A stretch of DNA of 64,000 nt from assembly GCA_011799875.1 (NCBI GenBank), contig CM022297.1:521311783-521375782 (forward strand), written 5' to 3'. The notes beneath the pieces were generated by a model. That model saw only the letters and a list, made by a program, of their open reading frames with translations. It made no database searches and was not told where the DNA came from. This document shows, one piece after another, positions 1 through 11,591 of this stretch; position 1 is the first letter of the stretch; each line of letters opens with the position of its first letter. Position numbers and translations under genes: made by a program. Source of the stretch: Thinopyrum elongatum. Its lineage: Eukaryota; Streptophyta; Magnoliopsida; Poales; Poaceae.

Positions 1-1231
1 TCTCAGTAATGCACATCAAGATAAGCCTTGCAAGCAATGTGATCAATGAGTTGCTCACGGGATGATGCATTACGGAAACGAGTAAAGAGACTTGCCGGAA
101 ACGATATTGAACTAGGTAGGAAGATACCGACGATCGAATCTCGGGCAAGTAACATACCGATGACAAAGGGAACAAACGTATGTTGTTATGTGGTTTGACC
201 GATAAAGATCTTCGTAGAATATGTAGGAACCAATATGAGCATCCAGGTTCCGCTATTGGTTATTGATCGGAGATGTGTCTCGATCATGTCTACATAGTTC
301 TCGAATCCGTAGGGTCCGCACGCTTAACGTTCGATGACGATTTGTATTATGAGTTATGTGTTTTGGTGACCGAAGTTTGTTCGGAGTCCCGGATGAGATC
401 ACGGACATGACGAGGAATCTCGAAATGGTCGAGAGGTAAAGACTGATATATTGGAAGGTTATGTTCGGGCACCGGAATGGTTTCGGAAAGGTTCGGACAT
501 TTTTCGGAGTACCGGGAGGTTACCGGAACCCCCCGGGGGACTATTGGGCCTTCATGGGCCCTAGTGGAGAGAGGTGGCCGGCGGCCAGGTGGTGGCGCGC
601 GCCCCCCAAGCCCAAACCGAATTGTACTAGGGGTGGGGGGCGTGGCCCCCCTTTCCTTCTTCTCCTCCACCTCTTTCCCCTTCCCCCCTTCTCCGGAAAG
701 GAAAGGGAATCCTACTAGGACCGGGAGTCCTAGTAGGGTAGGACTCCCCCCTTTTGGCGCGCCCCCTCTAGGCCGGCCGCCTCCTCCCCCCCTCCTTTAT
801 ATACGGAGGCGGGGGGCACCCCAAAGACACACCAAGATTTCTCTTAGCCGTGTGCGGTGCCCCCTCCACAGTTTACTCCTCCGGTCATAGCGTCGTAGTG
901 CTTAGGCGAAGCCCTGCGCGGATCACATCACCAACACCATCACCACGCCGTCGTGCTGACGGAACTCTCCCTCGACCCTCTACTGGATCAAGAGTTCGAG
1001 GGACGTCATCGAGTTGAACGTGTGCTGAACACGGAGGTGCCATACGTTCGGCACTTGAATCGGTTGGATCGTGAAGACGTTCGACTACATCAATCGCGTT
1101 AACCTAACGCTTCCGCTTTCGGTCTACGAGGGTACGTAGACACACTCTCCCCCTCTCGTTGCTATGCATCTCCTAGATAGATCTTGCGTGAGCATAGAAT
1201 TTTTTTGAAATTGCATGCTACGTTCCCAACA
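1..1231 (+). repeat. Copia LTR, 3' 1.23 kb (cut by window start)
   Basis: Matches 25035-26266 almost base for base, and 26266 is the end of the complete right LTR of the Copia element, so this is the last 1.23 kb of an LTR of about 1.74 kb. It ends in CCCAACA at 1231. The sequence after it (GTTGTTGTC) is not a primer-binding site, so this is a 3' LTR; its internal domain should lie upstream of the window. By-eye differences from 25035-26266 are few, under ten. The family is judged BARE/WIS/Angela-like from remembered sequence. Open frames over 347-890 are LTR sequence, not genes. Confidence 0.9.
796..803 (+). promoter_or_regulatory. LTR TATA box
   Basis: TTTATATA lies in a GC-rich stretch of the LTR, downstream of an 11-bp inverted repeat (709-735, CCTACTAGGAC and its complement). 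Its position about 430 bp before the LTR end suits a retrotransposon promoter. The same box is at 18851-18858 and 25831-25838. Confidence 0.6.
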
Positions 1232-1256
1232 GTTGTTGTCTTCAATTGCTTTGCAG

Positions 1257-2290
1257 TCTAACACTATTGGCTCTCCAGTTCTTCATCTTGCTGTCAAGGT
1301 TTGTTTTTGTGCCTCAGTTTTTTGTTTCGTCACACCATGTTACTGTGCATTACTTATTGCTTCATTATGCTAACTGACCGGGTGTTGCGTGCTTGTTTTT
1401 TTGTGCTTTCTTTTCTTATGCTGCTTACTTTCTTTATACCGTTTCCTATCCTTATGGCTCTGTTCTTTCTTCTTAGTGAAAAAGGCTAAACGATTACTTA
1501 TCCTGTGATCTGTTCTAAGAGAAAAAAATTATGCCGTCTAAGTGTATCTCTATTCAGCTGGTTTATTCAAAAAACATAGCGTACAAATTCCTGTAGGTGT
1601 CTACATAGAACTGCAACGCTTTCAGTCCCACCAAGACCGCCTGATTAGATAAAATCTAGAAGCAGCCACAAGCTGCCAATTATAATAACCTTGACATTTT
1701 TTGCTTGCAGCAAATCACTATAAAAAAGAAGGAGGTGGATACAAGTATGGAATCTGACATTGTCCCTGTTAGTGCTAATAGATCCAAGCACGCAAAGAAA
1801 CAAACGATTTTACAGACCGGATACCGTAGCGAAATCAACAAAGAAGGTAAATCTGCATGAAGAAAAATAATGTTGTTTATTACTTTCTTTTCTCCTACTG
1901 ATTTCTCTTTTTAAACCATCTTTGGTCAGCACCTAAATACGCATGGAAGAGGATCACTTTTTAAACCATCTTTGGTCAGCACCTAAATATGCCATACTAC
2001 TGCTTTGTTGAACCACCTCAGAGCGTATGGACCTGGTTCTTTTTTCGCATAATTTTCTTTTGTTGTCTTTACATGCTCATTTAATTCATTTATGTTTCCT
2101 TTCCATTTGCAGTGGTGGAGGATATATTCTCCGTCATGAGTGGATGGAATGGCGGAGGACAAAAAAAAAAGAGGTGGGGTGGAGCTTGAGCTTCCTACGA
2201 ATGGTGTCTCTCTGCCGCCAGATAGGAGGCTCTTCTGGGGAGTTGGTGGCACGGGGGCACTTGCTGCCTATGAACAGGCAACTTTGCAGG
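1257..2290 (+). other. Exon-like fragments of an unrecognised gene
   Basis: Three consecutive splice-bounded stretches read in one frame: 1257-1298 (14 codons, TTTGCAG before, AAG/GTTTG after), 1711-1846 (45 codons plus 1 base, GCTTGCAG before, GAAG/GTAAAT after) and 2113 onward (TTTGCAG before). The third runs into a poly-A tract near 2161-2170. One frame past this tract stops early at 2294; another gives a plausible continuation with GVGGTGALAAYEQATLQ. The first piece begins 25 bp after the LTR end, so the Copia element sits in what was an intron. I do not recognise the protein. It may be a broken gene or fragments carried by a Helitron (see 8290-8317). Confidence 0.4.
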
Positions 2291-3461
2291 CTATAAAATT
2301 CTTACAGGGATTGTATGGGTTTATGATCAGAGACTATAATTTCCACTGTGTTGGTCTATATGGACTCGGTAGATTCTGCGGTTGGTATTGCCGCGTCTGC
2401 TGTGAAGTATACGGCTAAACTGGAGAAGGACCGTGCTCGTGTGCACCTTTCGTGTGCTAGCGTGGTTCCTCTCTCCAGCGGTAACTGCCTGCAGCCACAG
2501 CTTACCCTGTCGATCCCATCTTGCTCATGTGCCTCCTCCCGCGTCGATCTACTTCACTAGGTCCTCCTCACCCCTCACGTGCCCTGCCAGGAGCGGCGGT
2601 GCAACAGCGACGATGCTGCACGAGATCAAACCAGAGGAATGTGATCCACATTTGTCTTTGCTTCCATGTCCACGGGAGAAAATTGCTGAACATTTTGTCA
2701 TCCCCAGATTTCCTCCCCATGGTGTGGCTATCCTTACCCGTATTTCTCTCTCTCTCTCTCTCTGAATTCAGTTTGGTTTTCTTGGTCTCTGCAAGTTTAG
2801 TTTTGCCTTTTGCTTCAAATATTTGAAAGTTCAGTTTGGCCTTTTGTACTGCCCCATTTATTAATTCTTGAGGCAAACGAATACCCTTATGTGATGTGTA
2901 TTTCTTTGACTGCAGTTTACTAAATGTCCTGTTCAAAGTTTCTAATTTTCTGTTTTCATGTATAACTTTATATAGACAGGCAATGGCCTCATCTCAGAAA
3001 ATTGCATGATATATATATACTAAAGGCATCATTACATTTTAGATGGGGTTTTAACATCTTATTTTTTCATATTTTGTATGAATGTTGGACATATCCATCT
3101 CCATTCTGTGCAAATTAAAATCTTTGCCTGCACCCTTTATTGAGAAATCAGATTCTATAGTTTCTTAGAAAAAGCATATACATCACTAATTCATTTTCAG
3201 ATTCCAAGCTTGCTGGACATATGCCAACTCTTTTTTTATCTTGTATGCTTCTCGATGCTAAAATTTACTGGTTATGTTTCTTTTTGGAAACAGTACTTTG
3301 AAAAAATGTGAGTAACAAGAGTGTGTTACTGCCTGGATGTACTAAGAAATTATGGACACTAACCAAAAGTGTGCTACTGAAATCATGACACCATTTGCTT
3401 AATAATTGTGGAAAAATGGCTCTTCTGCAATTAAAAATAATTATCAGCACTGACTATGCAG

Positions 3462-4285
3462 GTATGGACTTTGCATGAGAAGCACAGATGGGCATGCCGA
3501 CAAGGACCATATCAGGTCATTGCCCTATTCTTTCCACATTTTTTATGTCATATTTCAAATTTTCTATTCATTTGTTTTCCATATTGCTCATGTTCATAGC
3601 ATTTCTGTTGGGCACTTATCCGTTGATAATTTATCATTCCTCTATTAATTAATGATCTCATCGCATCGCAGTAGCACACTGAGCTCTATGTTGTTTTGTC
3701 CTGTTTTCTTCAAGGTCCTTTGCAGGTTCCTTGGGTAAAGCTTGCTGATTGTCAATGTGATTAGAGGGCCAGTGGTTGAATGATGCATTTCCTATAGGTT
3801 TGTCTTCTTAGCCGGATATATTTTTTCCAAGTTGTTCCATTCATATGTGTTAGCCCGGCATGTTATTAACATATGATTCATATAAAATTTCATGGATTGC
3901 AGAGTTATACTCAGATAATTTCATAAATATACTGAAATTGAAATTTACTAATTGACAAGTAGATTCTTGTTGAAAATAGACAGCTGAACGTAGATACAAT
4001 GCCCTCGCTATGTTGCAATTCCTATAATCCACGGCTACAAATTTCATGAATGTATTATTTCTCATCTTTGTGTAGGTCTATCCAGTGGAGATGGCGTCGC
4101 CTGCCGGAGAAGCGAGGAGGCTATCCCTCAAAGGGGCGGTGTGATGGCGGTGGTAGACACCCCAGGTTGTGCCCATCGACGCAGCGAGCAGTGTTGTGGG
4201 TGAACTTCTACAAGTTTCTCAACCGCAGGCCGCACCACCGCTCGAAAGCCACCATCCTCTTCCACGCCATCAACAGGTTAGTCAG
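3462..4285 (+). other. More exon-like fragments, same strand
   Basis: 3462-3515 is an 18-codon stretch flanked by TATGCAG and CAG/GTCATT, coding VWTLHEKHRWACRQGPYQ. The next acceptor (TGTAG, ending 4075) opens a stretch in the same phase that stops after 22 codons (TGA, about 4142). A longer open frame in another phase covers 4169-4285 and ends at CAACAG/GTTAGTC. The mixture of good splice signals and broken frames fits a decayed or captured gene. Product unknown. Sequence between 2300 and 3461 is AT-rich and intron-like, with a short TC run at 2745-2764. Confidence 0.35.
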
Positions 4286-4974
4286 TCAGCCACCTCCAGT
4301 CTGGGTACATCCTTGGGTCAATTCCCCTGTTTTTTCACTGTCATATTCTTTGTAGTTTGCCATGGTATTTGGTATGTTGATGATTGAATTTTTTTTCCTG
4401 CATCCCTCTACCCAATTTGAGAACTGCCACACGATTTTGACCCTGGCAGGAGATCACCAGGATCAGTTGATGACAGGGATCCGCAAACCACTGTCCTATA
4501 TGTCGCCAATCTCTCTCATAAGTTTGGTTTTCCCCGCCATATTCTGTCTACTCACAGTTTTAAGTGTATATATGCATCATCGTTGGCTTACTACACATTA
4601 TATACCATATGATGTTAGGTGGATGGGAATTTTCTTTTGAGGCTACAATTAGTGAGGAAATGATTTCACAAGTTATACTTCAAGCTCATAACGCCACACT
4701 TGGCTGTTGTACTAAGCAATGACATGTAGTATCAAGAGAATCTTGGTTAAAATAATATAATTGATTTTCTATAATAGTTGAAGTGGGTTCATCAAGCATT
4801 AGTTGGGTGGATGAGAGAGTGAACTGCAGTACTACAACCAACTGCTTCAGAGGATGTCTTCAATACCCTTTCTTGGAATCAACTCATTGACTTTTTTGGA
4901 TGCTTTTTTTTTATATTCTTCACCATCATTAGAGTTTCATGGATCATCTTTCCTTAGTTTCGTCAAACCAGCCA

Positions 4975-5028
4975 TGAAATCTCTATACATTTAATGTTAC
5001 TAAATCAAGAACAAGTATAGAGATTTCA
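4975..5028. repeat. Short inverted repeat (14-bp perfect arms)
   Basis: TGAAATCTCTATAC is followed 26 bp later by its exact reverse complement, GTATAGAGATTTCA. It lies in AT-rich sequence (4290-6077) where I see no gene. It could be a tiny fold-back element or chance. It is unchanged in copy 2 near 30010-30064. Confidence 0.4.
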
Positions 5029-6077
5029 CCGGGATGCTTTATTTATGAGCGTCATACATACTATCTATGGCACACTCTTTTAATATTTTGATTTTATATC
5101 CATTTCTAATAATGTTTTCTTTCAAGCATATATTCTTTAGCAAGTTAGAGTGTGCAATCAAGTCTCCTAAGTGCGTAGTTTTATCATATTATCAGGATCT
5201 ATAGCATATAAGATAATAGCATTCCTCTTGGTTATTTTGACGCTTCTATGCTTCACACTGTATTATGTTTTACATGGAAGAGAACCAGAACCATTCGTGA
5301 ATATAAATGATAAATGCTTGGCGCACTTGCAAATAAAATTGTCCAGGGCTTGAGCCATGTATTACATTTGAAATGAAGCTTTTAATGACCTTTTTTCCAC
5401 ATTTGTGTGATTCTGAATGTATCCAAGTCCATTCTCTACAAATCTCTACAAATCAAATTCTTGATTCCTGTATAATTTGCCCTATTTGGAGAGCACAAAA
5501 TCAATAGCGTAGATAAATAAAAACTGCAGATATACTTCCATTCACATGATCATCAGCTCCATTCTCTTTGGTCATGATTTTCCTTGCTAATTTTTTTACG
5601 CACCCACGCAAAATGCTGATGCTTCATCAGAATATTTTGTTAAGAGCTTTATGCAATCATGATTGTTTGAGCCGGTTATGTCAAACAAACATTCATGTAA
5701 TTTAGTTGCAATAATTCATAAAAAAGAATCGGCATAGTTCCTATTTTAGGACAGAATCAACATAATATGTCCAGTTCTCCCGCACACAAAAAAGTCTATG
5801 CTCAGTTGAATGACTTACAAATCCAGTTTTAGGACAGAACAAGAGATTCGTACACACATATTTCATTGTGATTTGTGGCAATCTTGCGTCTGGTACAATG
5901 CCTAAAAAAATCAATTTTATGGTCAAGATCTTAAGTTGATGATAACTTCATATGTGGTTCTCCTGTCGCATTAGTTATATTTTTATTTTTGATCATCTTG
6001 CCCAAAACTAAAGTTTCACTACATGAAAAATGACTACTTTATTTTATACCATGTTAACCTCTTTCTCTTCCCCACAG

Positions 6078-6360
6078 GGCAGCGTCTCCCTGCGTTCTCG
6101 ATCCGGCGCCACCACATATCGTGATTTTGGATCGGGCGCAGGTCGCCGCCATAAGAGAGCCTCGCTGGTGTGGTCTTCATGCTTGGTGTGGAGAAGCAGG
6201 GGAGGATGAGTAGGACGGGCATGGGGAAGGAGCAGCCAGGCCGGAGCTCCGGCGTCGCTCGCGTCATGGTCGAATGGAGCCGGCCATCACTATGGGCTGC
6301 TGCTCGCCGGTCGTCGTTCCCCAATCAGAGTTGCTCATCTTTGGCTTCACCATCTTCCTC
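6078..6360 (+). other. GC-rich exon-like patch
   Basis: A pyrimidine-rich acceptor (TTCCCCACAG, ending 6077) opens a GC-rich patch inside AT-rich DNA. Its second half (about 6195-6290) resembles 7790-7915: both contain a GGACGG..TGGGGAAGG..GCAGC core followed by GAATGGAGCCGGC or GAGTGGAGCCGGC. The two patches are probably fragments of one sequence family. No convincing product. In copy 2 (31099-31381) CAATCAGAG has become CAAATAGAG, closing one frame earlier. Confidence 0.3.
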
Positions 6361-7319
6361 CCCTGATCATGCATCTATTTTAGATCATATAATTATGCTA
6401 TATCATATATGTTGTTTAGTTCAGACTTGTGCATGTGCATGCATTGGCATTGATTTAGACAGAGATATTGCATGATTTGTACATAAAAGGAGTACGGATG
6501 ATCTAAGAATAAATGTTCAAATAAAGTTAGTAGTGGGATTTAGGTAGAGGTTACCTGCACTGTTCTATTTTATGTAGATTCTAAGCTGCAAAATCATACA
6601 TGGTCCTGTTAGTAGTTTGTTTGAGTTGTGAGTTTACGCATTTTCCCTTGGAATGTTTGTATATGTGATCACTTGCTTTTAGGTTCCCAGCGGTATATCA
6701 TGAGAAGTTTTTTACTTTGCACCAGGTGATCAACTACCTATTTAGACAAAGACACTATTCAGGACCAGGAACATTAAGATTTCTAATGTTGTTTTCCTCT
6801 TTCAGGATTACAGTTTTCATAAGCCTTAGATAGCTAAGGTACATAGTTTTCATTTAACAATTTTTTTGCTGTTCTCTCATCTCCTATATGGTGTCTAAGA
6901 AATACTAATGTAGACAATTCAAAATTTTAAAATACCTTCTGGCCAATTAGCCTATTATATTGACCGGGCTGTTGATTTTCTTTCCTTTTCTTCTTCCCCC
7001 ATAAAGAGTAGTTGAAGGACCTGGTGGCTGGTTCCAAGTGATGGCAAGAAAGAAGGTGCAATGGAGTCAATTGCACCAAGATGGGTTAGGTGGCTTAGTG
7101 TTTCCATCAAACATATAAACCCTTCTAGGCTACCCGCATAGCCAGGGCAATTCAGCTCGGCGATGAATCTGGTCCGGCCGTTGTGTCTTGCTTAGTACCT
7201 GATTTGTACTTTCTATCTCGCTGTCAAACATCCCGACGTTGGTTTGTTTTTACGTTTCGTGTTTCGACCACAGAATGACAGCTGGGCCAGCCTTTGCGCG
7301 CGGTCCCAGCCTGCGGTGA

Positions 7320-7925
7320 GAGCGTCAGTGCGTGCTTGTGTTGCGCAGCGCCGCAGCGGCGATCACGGGGTGGGCAGGGGCGATCATGGGTTGGGGTGGA
7401 CTGCAGCGAGCGGGATTGGCTAGCCCTTCTCTCTCCATGAAAATATCTCCTGCCGCCGCCGCCGCCTCCGCTCCCCCTCCCTCTCGGCCGTCTCGTCTCC
7501 TTCGCCTCCACCACCTCCTCCTCCCCTGCCTCTCCTCCTCCCACGTCTCCTCATCCCCTCCCTCTGCCTCTGTGCTCAACAGGAGGAGCTGGAGTCGCAG
7601 CCGCACCGCACGACGGTGGGCGAGGGCGAGCTCCAGCGCGAGCGCGCGGACCCATCGCCCATGCCGGCGGGGTCCCTGGCCCCGAGCTGCACCTCTACCC
7701 CGTCCTCACACGCGGTCGTCCTTGCCATTCTGCCGGTGGAAAGCTCCTCCATGACGGCATCCACCGGATCCGGTGTTGCTGTGCGTGAGGAGGACGGACA
7801 TGGGGAAGGCGCAACAAGGCAGCGTTGGCGTCGCTGTGGTGCTGTGCGTGAGGAGGACGGATGTGGGGAAGGTGCAGCAAGCCGGCCCTCGCGTCGCAGT
7901 AGAGTGGAGCCGGCAATTTTATGAT
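7320..7925 (+). other. GC-rich coding-like patch with 63-bp tandem repeat
   Basis: High GC, CCTCC/GCCGCC-rich DNA resembling the 5' end of a grass gene. Units 7778-7840 and 7841-7903 form a 63-bp (21-codon) tandem repeat, each starting GCTGTGCGTGAGGAGGACGG. Several overlapping frames are open on both strands because of base composition, so no product can be assigned. Copy 2 is at 32341-32946. Confidence 0.35.
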
Positions 7926-8289
7926 CGGTCTCTAAATATTTCAACTTGCACGGTTTGAATTAGTTTCACATGCTAAAGTATATAGTTTGAACATAGGTAT
8001 TCCTTAATTTTTCATATAAAAGGTTTAGAATTATTACCCTCAGTGCTTGCTAAAACTCGAAGTTACTAACAAATGCAAAGGTTTCTGTTACAGAAGGTTT
8101 AGAATCATTACCCTTGATGCTTGAATTGGACCTTGCACCTTACTTGGGTAACATAGAGCCAAATGGCACATTGTCCAAATACACGTTCAAAACACTTCAG
8201 GTTTGACATGGTCTCTATCCTTGGTCAAACATAAAGTTACTAAAAAAGGCAAATATTTTTCAACACGAACATGGTTTCAAATGGGTCTC

Positions 8290-8317
8290 TGCGCCATTTG
8301 GCGCATCGGGTCATCTA
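8290..8317 (+). mobile_element. Candidate Helitron 3' terminus
   Basis: TGCGCCATTTGGCGCA forms a 6-bp hairpin with an ATTT loop. It is followed after eight bases by CTAG and then T at 8318. A short GC hairpin about 10 nt before CTRR, inserted before T, is the known Helitron 3' signature. If right, the + strand exon-like fragments at 1257-7925 lie inside the element as captured gene pieces. No 5' TC end was identified; it may be upstream of the window. Confidence 0.5.
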
Positions 8318-9404
8318 GTATGGTAGAAAGAAAGAAAGAAGGGTTTAAATACCCCTGTTTATGTACAACGACAACAAGTAAAGGTGGTTGAGTTGGTTCT
8401 TGGGCTTAATAACTACTCAATTGACCTAGGTTCAAATCCCCCTTTAAACACCTCATTTCTTTTTGTCCCCTACTGAGAATAACGACAACTAAAAAAATGA
8501 GGATACATAAAACCGGGCCATGTGGAAATAAAAATCGGAAAATGGGATAGCGATCAAACGCTATCGTTAAAAACAGAATATTCGCCAGGTATCACTGTCC
8601 ATTATCATATTCCTTATTGCTTAATACAACTCTTTGGGCAGTTCAATTTGTGCAAAATTATAGATATGTAAAGAAGCTCTGCGTGTGCAGAGATAGGCTG
8701 GCTCTAGGATGACTTTCTTGTGCGGAAAGAGATTCTCATGAGTGCTATGGACGTACCTATGGCACATTGATTCTATCACTTATGGAGCATTAGGCTTAGT
8801 GAGCTTCGTCACGGCGATCACAACCTCCCAGGGCAGCGTTGGGCCAACAAGGACGATGATGCGGAACGGAGAATGCGTGGCTTCCCTACACCGCTCACCT
8901 ATATGTTTGTTGATGTTGATGCCGCTGGTGGGGCGATTGTTTATGGGCCAGCACTACACGTCAGTCGGTTGAAAGCAGAGAAAGATCAATTGATTGATCG
9001 GCCGTACGATCGACAGAGTCCAAGTCGGGTCACTGCCGTTGGATGACGCTTGTGTCGTCCCACAAACCGCGTTGGAGAAAGGACTCCTTCCATGTGGGTA
9101 TATCCCACCACTACCATTATACTGTATCATTATTTTCATCATGTTTTCCCAGCAAGTGGGACGTCATGCAGTCTCTCGCATGGGACCAACTCGGCCCATG
9201 TGACTAGTTACAGCAAGTACAATAAGCTACAGTCAGCAGGTTGTATGGATTCAACTATTATATTTGTACTTGGATGAGAGAGAAGAGGAGAGAAGGGAAG
9301 CGGGCTGTAGATTACCAGCTGCCTACATCATGGACTCCAAGAAACATTGTGAGAGTGTAAGGTGGACCATGCATTAATAAAGTACTACTACTACTTAGCA
9401 ACTA
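8318..9404. other. No gene recognised; possible tRNA-derived piece
   Basis: Mostly AT-rich. A GAAA repeat at 8328-8340 is followed at 8383-8450 by a stretch with an A-box-like TGGTTGAGTTGG and a B-box-like GGTTCAAATCC about 45 bp apart; its ends (GGTGGTT and AAACACC) could nearly pair. It may be a decayed tRNA-derived SINE. A moderately GC-rich patch at 8810-9070 has open frames with no recognisable product. Confidence 0.25.
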
Positions 9405-9637
9405 CTACCTCCGTCCTGGTTTATAAGTCCCGTTTGTATTTTGTGCCAAATTTTGACTAGAGATTTAACTAACAAAATATTAATGCATGCCATCAAAAAA
9501 TATATCGTTGGATTCGTATTTGAACATAGTTTCCAATTATATTATTTTTATGACATGCATTAATATTTTTTAGTTAAATTTAAGATCAAAATTTGGTACA
9601 GAATACAAAGGGGACCAATAAACCAGGACCGAGGTAG
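9405..9637. mobile_element. Stowaway-like MITE, 233 bp
   Basis: The left end CTACCTCCGTCCTGGTTTAT and the right end ATAAACCAGGACCGAGGTAG are inverted repeats of 20 bp with one mismatch. Each end is flanked by TA (9403-9404, 9638-9639). The interior is AT-rich with no coding capacity. TA duplication and CTCCGT-type ends place it with the Tc1/mariner-derived Stowaway MITEs. Copy 2 is at 34426-34659. Confidence 0.85.
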
Positions 9638-10079
9638 TAGCTATTATACATGTTGACTATTAGGTTGACTATATGTGACACGGCAACTCCATATAGCCTG
9701 TTGTTGGCTATACTATTAACCATGCTCTTAAAAAGTGATCGTACTAGTTCTCGTAGGTTGCATGGTGATAGGACCGCTGACTAGGAAAACTTTTGCAACA
9801 TTTCTTTTCACATACAACATCATCGTACGTGATTTTTTTGGATGTATATCTACAAAAATCCTTGATGGGCGCTACGTCATCGGCCAGGTGATGTTTAGAT
9901 CGGGTTGGCTGCCTCGACAGTTGTTGGATGGTGCGTGGGATAGCTGTCCGATCTCCTCTTTCATCAGCCGCAGTCGTTTGCAACATGGACCGTGTTTTGC
10001 TCAGGGCTTTGCAACACATGACGTGTTGTAGTCCCTTTCGGTCACACATTGTAAAATATTGCAACATGAATCATTTTGC

Positions 10080-10233
10080 GGTTACCCATTGCAACATGGA
10101 CCATGTTGTGGTCACCTCCAGAGCTTCCATGATGCGGGCCTGTGGTCACCCATTGCAACATGTACCAAGGTACGGTCACCCATTGCAACATGGACAAAGT
10201 TACGATCACCCATTGCAGCATGTACCATGCTGC
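10080..10233. repeat. 30-bp minisatellite with palindromic core
   Basis: Units start at 10144, 10174 and 10204, each 30 bp and each beginning GGTCACCCATTGCAACATG with small changes. A fourth unit lies at 10080-10109. Because 30 is a multiple of three, frames stay open and mimic a coding region with a ten-residue repeat, but no start or splice context supports a gene. CAACATGGACCATGTTG (10091-10107) is a perfect palindrome around its central base. 9640-11590 otherwise shows no gene. Confidence 0.75.
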
Positions 10234-11591
10234 GCCTTTGCAGCACTGGCGGTCTGACTTGCAATGTCGTACGCCATTTGCAGGTTGGCGACGTTTGGTG
10301 CTTGAGGCAGCCACACTAATGTTGCGAGGACGACACCTTGGTTTGCTACGACATTTGGTTTGCAACAACGACGCTCGGTGTGGACAACCGGGTGCTTACT
10401 TTAGAAAAAAAATCTCATTTTGTCGCAACAAAAACGTTGAGAAAAATCCATACGTGGCTTGGAAGCGAGCACTTGCAACCATGAAGTAGACGTTGCACAC
10501 ACTCGATCACCATCAAAGGATGAGAGATAGAACGACACTTGTGTCATGGCGCTGAGAGGCGAGCAGATGCACCGTTGGAGCAGCTCCAACACCGGTGCGT
10601 GCGAAGCAGCAACGAGCACAAGTCGATTGGTCTGTGGCAGCAGTAGTTATCGTCTACCTCATCTCTGATATAGCAGCACATCAATTCGTGGTAGCAAAAG
10701 AGTTCAAGTCAAAAGCAAGTCCGTGTACTAGAAAGTAGTGGCCTAGTGGGGGACCACCAGAGCACGCACGTGTATTTAGAAAGGTTGCATGCCTTGATCG
10801 AACGACGGAGCGTGAGCGCGATTGACTGAGTAGTGCGCGACGGACGCAGCGTTAAAATCAGTCGGGTGAAGGAAATACTTTTCCTTGTTTATGTCACCAC
10901 GAAGGAACAAAGGAGGGGCCATGGCGGCGGGGGTGTTCGGTGCAAACTGAGAACTGCAATGATGTGATGTGTGGGCATGTGAGAACGGTGACCCAGACCA
11001 CCTCGTTATTCGTTTTCTCTCTTGGATTTTGTTGAATCAAGCGATCGGTAGCACGAAGTTAAAAAAAAACGGAATTTACTGCTTCAGTGGAAACATATGT
11101 TTCAGTTCATGATGGTTGTTCATTTTAGTTCAACCTCTTGCTAGTTTACCTAACAATCAGCAACCAGCTAACACTTGCGACCTGTGCGATACTACATGAT
11201 GCATGTTCCAATCTTAAAATGCAGATAACAAAACAAGACATTTATGGTATTCTATATATAGAGTTCATTAATGAGCGATTTTTCTATGTGAAACAGGAGC
11301 TATCACAAAAGATACATAATTCTTGTAAGTAATTTTTTTGTCTATATGTTTAGGCTTCGAGACTTGTTGGTAAGTGGTAATGAACATATATCGCGCTTCT
11401 TTCCATGCTCCCTGCTCAAAACATGATCCATCCTTGTTTTGTGTCAAGACCGCATGGTTTAACGAGCTTTTGCTAACTGCAATAATATGATAAAAATAGT
11501 CTTAGTAGCACAACATCAAGAACAACTCTTGAAAGAAAGTCATTATCATTTTAGAGCGCAACATAGTAAGATCAGTAACGGACCTGGGTTC

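Noticed and set aside
347..890. Overlapping open frames on both strands, repeated at 18575-18902 and 25381-25925
   Set aside because: They lie in LTR sequence with high GC content and recur wherever the LTR recurs; no domain or start context.
10144..10233. CRISPR-like array of regular repeats
   Set aside because: The units abut with no unique spacers, and the DNA is plant nuclear.
9928..10489. Protein with ten-residue repeats
   Set aside because: Explained by the 30-bp minisatellite; frames are open in several phases and no splice or start signals support a gene.
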